Positions 60,369 through 64,000 of a DNA stretch of 64,000 nt are shown here, piece after piece (within the stretch, counting starts at the first letter, position 1; every line of letters begins with the position of its first letter). The position numbers and the translations under genes were made by a program. Location: the NCBI RefSeq assembly GCF_000722875.1, contig NZ_JFHR01000006.1:106415-170414 (forward strand), given 5' to 3'. A model generated the notes under the pieces. The model was not told the origin of the DNA and searched no databases. It was given only the letters and a program-made list of their open reading frames with translations. The stretch is from Sphingobium chlorophenolicum (GTDB taxonomy: Bacteria > Pseudomonadota > Alphaproteobacteria > Sphingomonadales > Sphingomonadaceae).

Positions 60369-60538
60369 TATTTTCTCTTTGTTTTGATGCTTTTATGGAT
60401 CGCAGCAGCGACGCTTCGCCTCCGACGCCTCCTACGAGCACCGGTTGAACACCGTAAACGCCGCCGCGAGCACCGATTTCCTTATCCTATTTATGGAGCG
60501 GTCTGGACTGCCTTTGGGGCCTTTGCTACCTCTCACCC

Positions 60539-61729
60539 ATGTGGCGCTTTGACCAAGGACGACTAGGATACTATTCCTTCGATCAAATTCGCAAACACGC
60601 GAAATTCGCTGTCGCGAATGATCTCGCGGCGGCAGGCCATGCTGATTTGGGCGCTGCCACAGGCATCGGTTACCCTCCAATAAAGGTTGGGTACGAGCAG
60701 CCATGGCGTAATTATGGGCGCACCTTCCGTTTGATGCGCATCGTAACGCAGCCGGGTGGCCGAAACACGCCTGCCGTGCCGACGACGGTTGCCCATCTTT
60801 TGGCGCAAGATGGTCAGGTAACGTCCGACGATTTCTTCCATTTCTGGGCTCAATCGTTCACCGATCCCGACCCAGCCTTTTCCCAGGAGTGGGAACCCAC
60901 TACTGATCCGAAGTTTCCCCTCGTCTTCGCACTCAAATTCCTGCTGATCCGGGCAAACTCCGGCATCGATACGTCCAGCTACGAAGAGATCATAGCGGCA
61001 TACTCACAGACCGGTTTCAACGGGGATGAGGATGTCTCAGCCTTCTTCAAGATTGCCAGTAAGGCATGGACGTTGCCGGGCAACCTAACTAATGCTGAGA
61101 GGGACTTGGTTCGCCAAGCGCGCGAGAGCATCCTTGTACTCAGCCCATTATCTTATCTAAACTTCAATTCTAAGGATGTCACAGTGTCGCTGAATGTCGA
61201 CTTTTCGTCGATCTTCGGTTCGTTGAACGGCATCCGTGACATTGGAGCCGACGATCGAGAGAGTGAACTCGTCGGTTTAGCGGATTTGTTCGCATCTTCG
61301 ATCGCCGACCTTGACCTTGAGCAGTCGAGTTCGCTCTTTGACGAGACCGTCGAGGCGGGCTTCACCGAGGGCACACGGGTCGAGAAGACCCACATCGTCC
61401 TCGAACGCAACTCAGCGATCCGCAAAGCCTTTTTCGACAGAAACCCGACTACCACGTGCGACTTCTGCGACCGGGACACAAACAACGAATTTCCCTGGTC
61501 AGATCGTGTACTTGACATCCACCACGTGTTACCGCTTTGTTCTGGCACGAGGTCCGACAAGGACGGCACGGTCTTAGGGGACTTGGTCGCTGTCTGCCCG
61601 ACCTGCCATCGCGCCGTCCACCGCTTCTACACGCAGTGGCTGAAGGCTAAGGGCAAGAAGGATTTCGCGGACGCTGAGGAGGCTCGTGCCGTCTATGACG
61701 AGGCCAGAAATTTAAGGAACGACACATGA
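60539..61729 (+). CDS. HNH endonuclease, probable restriction enzyme
   Basis: A 396-residue protein. The N-terminal 300 residues (WRFDQGRLGYYSFDQIRKHA; GIGYPPIKVGYEQPWRNYGR) match no domain I can name, apart from a likeness to proteins found by methyltransferases. The C-terminus is a His-Asn-His zinc nuclease: TTTCDFCDR, VLDIHHVLPLCSGTR, VAVCPTCHRAVHRFY. Its stop overlaps the ATG of the cytosine methyltransferase gene (ATGA), so the two are coupled and it is likely the restriction partner. G+C is lower than the core genes, and rarer codons occur. Confidence 0.8.
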   Translation: MWRFDQGRLGYYSFDQIRKHAKFAVANDLAAAGHADLGAATGIGYPPIKVGYEQPWRNYGRTFRLMRIVTQPGGRNTPAVPTTVAHLLAQDGQVTSDDFFHFWAQSFTDPDPAFSQEWEPTTDPKFPLVFALKFLLIRANSGIDTSSYEEIIAAYSQTGFNGDEDVSAFFKIASKAWTLPGNLTNAERDLVRQARESILVLSPLSYLNFNSKDVTVSLNVDFSSIFGSLNGIRDIGADDRESELVGLADLFASSIADLDLEQSSSLFDETVEAGFTEGTRVEKTHIVLERNSAIRKAFFDRNPTTTCDFCDRDTNNEFPWSDRVLDIHHVLPLCSGTRSDKDGTVLGDLVAVCPTCHRAVHRFYTQWLKAKGKKDFADAEEARAVYDEARNLRNDT

Positions 61730-62952
61730 CAGCTGCGCAACCCAAGGCTCGGATCGAACAGGATGAGTATGGTCAACAGCTGAATTTAATCAGGGCCGCC
61801 GAGGGCACAGAAGGCGATCTGGCTAGCGTACTGGGGGATGCCGGCTGGAGCTATGACGACCTCGTCTATGAACGGTCCAGAGAAAAAAAATGGTCCGGTG
61901 GAGCGCCTACCCGACTCACCGATTTCCCGAAGCTGGTAAAGAAGGTCCCGCTGGTAAGCTTCTTCACCGGCTGCGGCGGCATGGACCTCGGATTCGAACA
62001 GATCGGGTTCGATAACGTCGCTGCATTCGAGCATAATGAGATATTTTGCCGCACCCTGCGCAAGAACCGGCCCACCTGGAAGGTCTTTGGCCCTCCATTC
62101 GGCAGCGGCGACGTGTCAAAATACGAGGAAGTTGTGCAAAACCTTGAGCCGCTGATCGACGCGCCATTTGAAGGCGTCTTCATCGGCGGCCCCCCTTGTC
62201 AGCCGTTCAGCATTGCGGCCAACCAAAGGTTCTCCAGGGCTGGAGAAAACTTCAAGCGGGTCGGCTTTGCCCATGAAAAAAACGGCAACCTTCTATTCGA
62301 CTACGTGCGCCTCATCATCCGCTTCAAGCCGAAGGTCTTTATCGTAGAAAACGTCCCGGGCCTTCGCGATCTTGATGGCGGCGAACAATTAGCTGCTGCG
62401 ATCGAGCTTCTCGAAGAAGCGGGCTATGTCGTGAATGATCCGACTGCTCTCAATGCCGCCGATTATGGCGTTCCGCAGTTCAGAGAACGCCTATTCGTGG
62501 TTGGGTCGCGCACCAATGGTGAGTTTAACTTACCCGCCGCCATGCCGCATGTCGGGTGCGCGAGCGTACTTAGTCAGGTTCCAGTCGGCTTGCCCAACCA
62601 TGAGACACGGTCGCATAAAGCAGGATCGATCGAGCGTTACATGCGCCTCGGCTATGGTCAACGCGATCAATTAGGTCGGGTCGACCGTCTCGACCCCACA
62701 TTGCCATCGAAAACAGTGATCGCGGGCGGGACGAACGGCGGTGGCCGATCACATTTGCATCCTGAAATACCTCGGACGCTTAGCGTCCGCGAATGTGCTC
62801 GCCTGCAAACTTTTCCAGATGATTTTGTCTTTCTCGGACCTACAGCGCGACAGTTCACTCAGGTAGGAAATGCCGTGCCGCCGGTGCTGGCTGCCACTTT
62901 GGCAACCGCCATATCCCAAGCGTATTTCGCCATGGATGAGGTGGCTAGCTAG
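61726..62952 (+). CDS. DNA (cytosine-5)-methyltransferase
   Basis: A 408-residue C5 methyltransferase with an N-terminal extension of about 70 residues. Motif I SFFTGCGGMDLGFE, motif IV GGPPCQPFSIAAN (catalytic Cys), motif VI VENVPG, motif VIII PQFRERLFVVG, motifs IX-X RECARLQTFPDDF and QVGNAVPPVL. The target-recognition region is between VIII and IX; the sequence recognised cannot be read from it. Coupled to the HNH gene, so a type II-like modification enzyme. Confidence 0.92.
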   Translation: MTAAQPKARIEQDEYGQQLNLIRAAEGTEGDLASVLGDAGWSYDDLVYERSREKKWSGGAPTRLTDFPKLVKKVPLVSFFTGCGGMDLGFEQIGFDNVAAFEHNEIFCRTLRKNRPTWKVFGPPFGSGDVSKYEEVVQNLEPLIDAPFEGVFIGGPPCQPFSIAANQRFSRAGENFKRVGFAHEKNGNLLFDYVRLIIRFKPKVFIVENVPGLRDLDGGEQLAAAIELLEEAGYVVNDPTALNAADYGVPQFRERLFVVGSRTNGEFNLPAAMPHVGCASVLSQVPVGLPNHETRSHKAGSIERYMRLGYGQRDQLGRVDRLDPTLPSKTVIAGGTNGGGRSHLHPEIPRTLSVRECARLQTFPDDFVFLGPTARQFTQVGNAVPPVLAATLATAISQAYFAMDEVAS

Positions 62953-62984
62953 AGCAAAAATGCCCGCCATCCGATTTTAGAGCC

Positions 62985-63404
62985 ATGCCGGACACGCTGT
63001 CGCCTGAACAACGCTCCGCAAGAATGGCTCTCATCCGCCATAAGAACACCAAGCCAGAGCACACTGTCAGGAGAATTCTGCACAAGCTCGGGTATCGTTT
63101 CCGCCTTCACGCCAATCTTCCGGGAAAACCAGACATCGTATTTTCGAAACGACGGATGGTAATCTTCGTTCACGGCTGTTTTTGGCATTCCCACGCCGCC
63201 CCATCATGCACAAAAGCTCGGATACCAAAGTCGAACCAAGCTTATTGGGTGCCCAAGCTACGCAGGAACACGGAAAGGGATATGAATAATATCACTCAGT
63301 TAGAATCGGAGGGATGGCAAGTGATGACGGTGTGGGAATGCCAGCTCCAACAGCCAGACCTTGCTGAACGATTGCGCGTCTTCTTAGGACCGCAGCGCCT
63401 CTAA
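62985..63404 (+). CDS. vsr: Very short patch repair endonuclease (Vsr)
   Basis: Nicks T in T:G mismatches formed when 5-methylcytosine deaminates. A 139-residue protein: ARMALIRHKNTKPEHTVRRI, then FRLHANLPGKPDIVFSKRRM with the active Asp, and VIFVHGCFWHSH with the catalytic His and a zinc Cys. Lies 32 bases after the methyltransferase gene, the usual partner. Confidence 0.92.
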   Translation: MPDTLSPEQRSARMALIRHKNTKPEHTVRRILHKLGYRFRLHANLPGKPDIVFSKRRMVIFVHGCFWHSHAAPSCTKARIPKSNQAYWVPKLRRNTERDMNNITQLESEGWQVMTVWECQLQQPDLAERLRVFLGPQRL

Positions 63405-63425
63405 ATTCGTTCGACATGCAATCTA

Positions 63426-63677
63426 TTAGATGGCAGTTCTAGCCTTGAAGTCATGATACCGCCTGAGAGCCGATCTCAAGTCAGATTGCACATTCTTTAA
63501 GCCAGACACCTTCGATACAGCACTGCAAAGAGCCTGCACGTCCGGTACGCTATCAAGTTCGATCGACAACGCCCTTTCCAGTCTACGGCATCGCGCAATG
63601 ATGGAGCTAGCAGTCATTTCGCTCATGTCCGGATCATGAACGTTCAACAGAAACTCTCTAAATCCATCGCTATTCAT
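63426..63677 (-). CDS. Short hypothetical protein, helical
   Basis: An 83-residue protein (FREFLLNVHDPDMSEMTASS; IIARCRRLERALSIELDSV; SDLRSALRRYHDFKARTAI). It is reminiscent of the N-terminal core-binding-like segments found in restriction-system proteins and tyrosine recombinases, but I cannot identify it. It lies 14 bases after the truncated XRE gene, so it was likely in one transcript with it. Confidence 0.5.
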   Translation of the reverse strand: MNSDGFREFLLNVHDPDMSEMTASSIIARCRRLERALSIELDSVPDVQALCSAVSKVSGLKNVQSDLRSALRRYHDFKARTAI

Positions 63678-63691
63678 CGCTACGGCTATAA

Positions 63692-63773
63692 TTAACGACC
63701 GTCCAAAAGCAAGATGCTGGGATGAACGCCGAGGGCGTGGGCCATCTTAGCAAGAACGCTTATTTGTTGATTG
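63692..63773 (-). pseudogene. Truncated XRE-type regulator, 3' end
   Basis: The C-terminal part of an HTH_XRE-like protein (ISVLAKMAHALGVHPSILL then LDGR and stop) is open, but the upstream part is replaced by repeats and IS-like sequence. A controller (C) gene of the restriction system would fit, but that is inference. No start codon belonging to it remains. Confidence 0.6.
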
Positions 63774-63824
63774 CCACTGAGAGTTGACCCGGGAAGGGCC
63801 GATATTTCCACTGAGAAGTGACCC
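63774..63824. mobile_element. IS21-like terminal repeats (remnant)
   Basis: CCACTGAGAGTTGACCC (63774) and CCACTGAGAAGTGACCC (63808) are direct repeats 34 bases apart; such TGAGAAGTGACCC repeats occur at ends of IS21-family elements. Flanking transposase genes are absent here, so this is a fragment. Confidence 0.45.
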
Positions 63825-63942
63825 ATGTTGAACTCACCCCTGGCTGGTAGTGTGCGGGATGTTCTGCAAAATCCATTGAGGATTTGAGCGGCCATGGCAG
63901 GCTGGTGATGTTCAAAGTCGCCAACCCCAATGGAGCCCCACC

Positions 63943-64000
63943 ATGACCAGGAATGAGAATAGACCATCGATAGCGGCCGTCAAAGATTTGATGGGCGCGA
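63943..64000 (+). mobile_element. Start of a transposase gene, possibly IS256 family (partial)
   Basis: From the ATG at 63943 the frame reads MTRNENRPSIAAVKDLMGA and is open to the window end. The pattern (TRNENxPSIxAxKDLM) resembles IS256-family transposase N-termini. The left end of the element may lie near 63840-63860 (GGCTGGTAGTGTGCGGGATG). Identification is tentative as only 19 residues are visible. Confidence 0.45.

Noticed and set aside
60384..60566. A 60-codon frame after tRNA-Lys
   Set aside because: Basic low-complexity translation, no ribosome site and overlap with the HNH gene start.
63692..63967. An intact 91-residue minus-strand gene at the window end
   Set aside because: Its N-terminal two-thirds read through IS-like repeats; only the last ~27 residues look like an HTH protein, so it is called a remnant.

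Overview
The window is a 64 kb, high-G+C chromosomal segment from an alphaproteobacterium, most likely a sphingomonad (Sphingobium/Sphingomonas type). This rests on gene order (trpF-trpB-trpA-accD-folC, aroA-cmk-rpsA-ihfB, rpiB-glyA-nrdR, lon-hup, ffs-dnaX-ybaB), on a glucosylceramide-synthase-like glycosyltransferase, and on two families of dispersed palindromic repeats that I associate with this order. Names come from reading translated sequences; no database search was run.

Layout. 0.2-6 kb: gyrA coupled to a DUF952 gene, then a divergent pair (membrane glycosyltransferase plus TPM protein against an LpxL-type acyltransferase). 6.2-11.8 kb: trp/accD/folC operon and a small Cys-rich protein behind a Fur-like palindrome. 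11.8-20 kb: AmpG-like permease, receiver-only regulator, pseudouridine synthase, rsmD, an NsrR/haemoglobin divergon with a visible operator, an exported Pro/Ala-rich protein, a GFA-fold protein and a UvrD/PcrA helicase. 20-25.8 kb: two identical tRNA-Ala genes, a TIGR02300 protein, aroA-cmk-rpsA-ihfB and tRNA-Leu. 25.9-38.9 kb: Kef antiporter, glutaminase, alaS, malate synthase G with a divergent LysR regulator, malic enzyme, L,D-transpeptidase, lipoprotein-hisI and tRNA-His. 39-44.3 kb: hup, lon, ybaB, dnaX and SRP RNA. 44.4-48.7 kb: two cysteine desulfurases, a ferredoxin and a class A beta-lactamase on one strand, with a divergent hydrolase. 48.8-60.2 kb: HPP-CBS membrane protein, rpiB-glyA-nrdR, a GIY-YIG/TrmJ fused reading frame, chorismate mutase, rpsD, an M28 peptidase, agmatine-to-putrescine genes, uracil-DNA glycosylase and folK.

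The core chromosome appears to stop at tRNA-Lys (60.3 kb). Beyond it lies a visibly less G+C-rich accessory segment: an HNH endonuclease, a C5-cytosine methyltransferase and a Vsr endonuclease in one direction, then a short hypothetical gene, a truncated XRE regulator and insertion-sequence material running off the end. This looks like a compact restriction-modification/defence island next to a tRNA.

The most unusual observations are: (1) repeat elements inside or between genes, in frame in a cysteine desulfurase and forming the linker of the GIY-YIG/TrmJ fusion; (2) the tRNA-Lys restriction island with its large uncharacterised HNH protein; (3) a class A beta-lactamase with the Cys69/Cys238 pair typical of carbapenemases, abutting a ferredoxin gene; (4) a class II EPSP synthase with glycine at the glyphosate-discriminating site; (5) the NsrR operator between nsrR and a single-domain haemoglobin gene.
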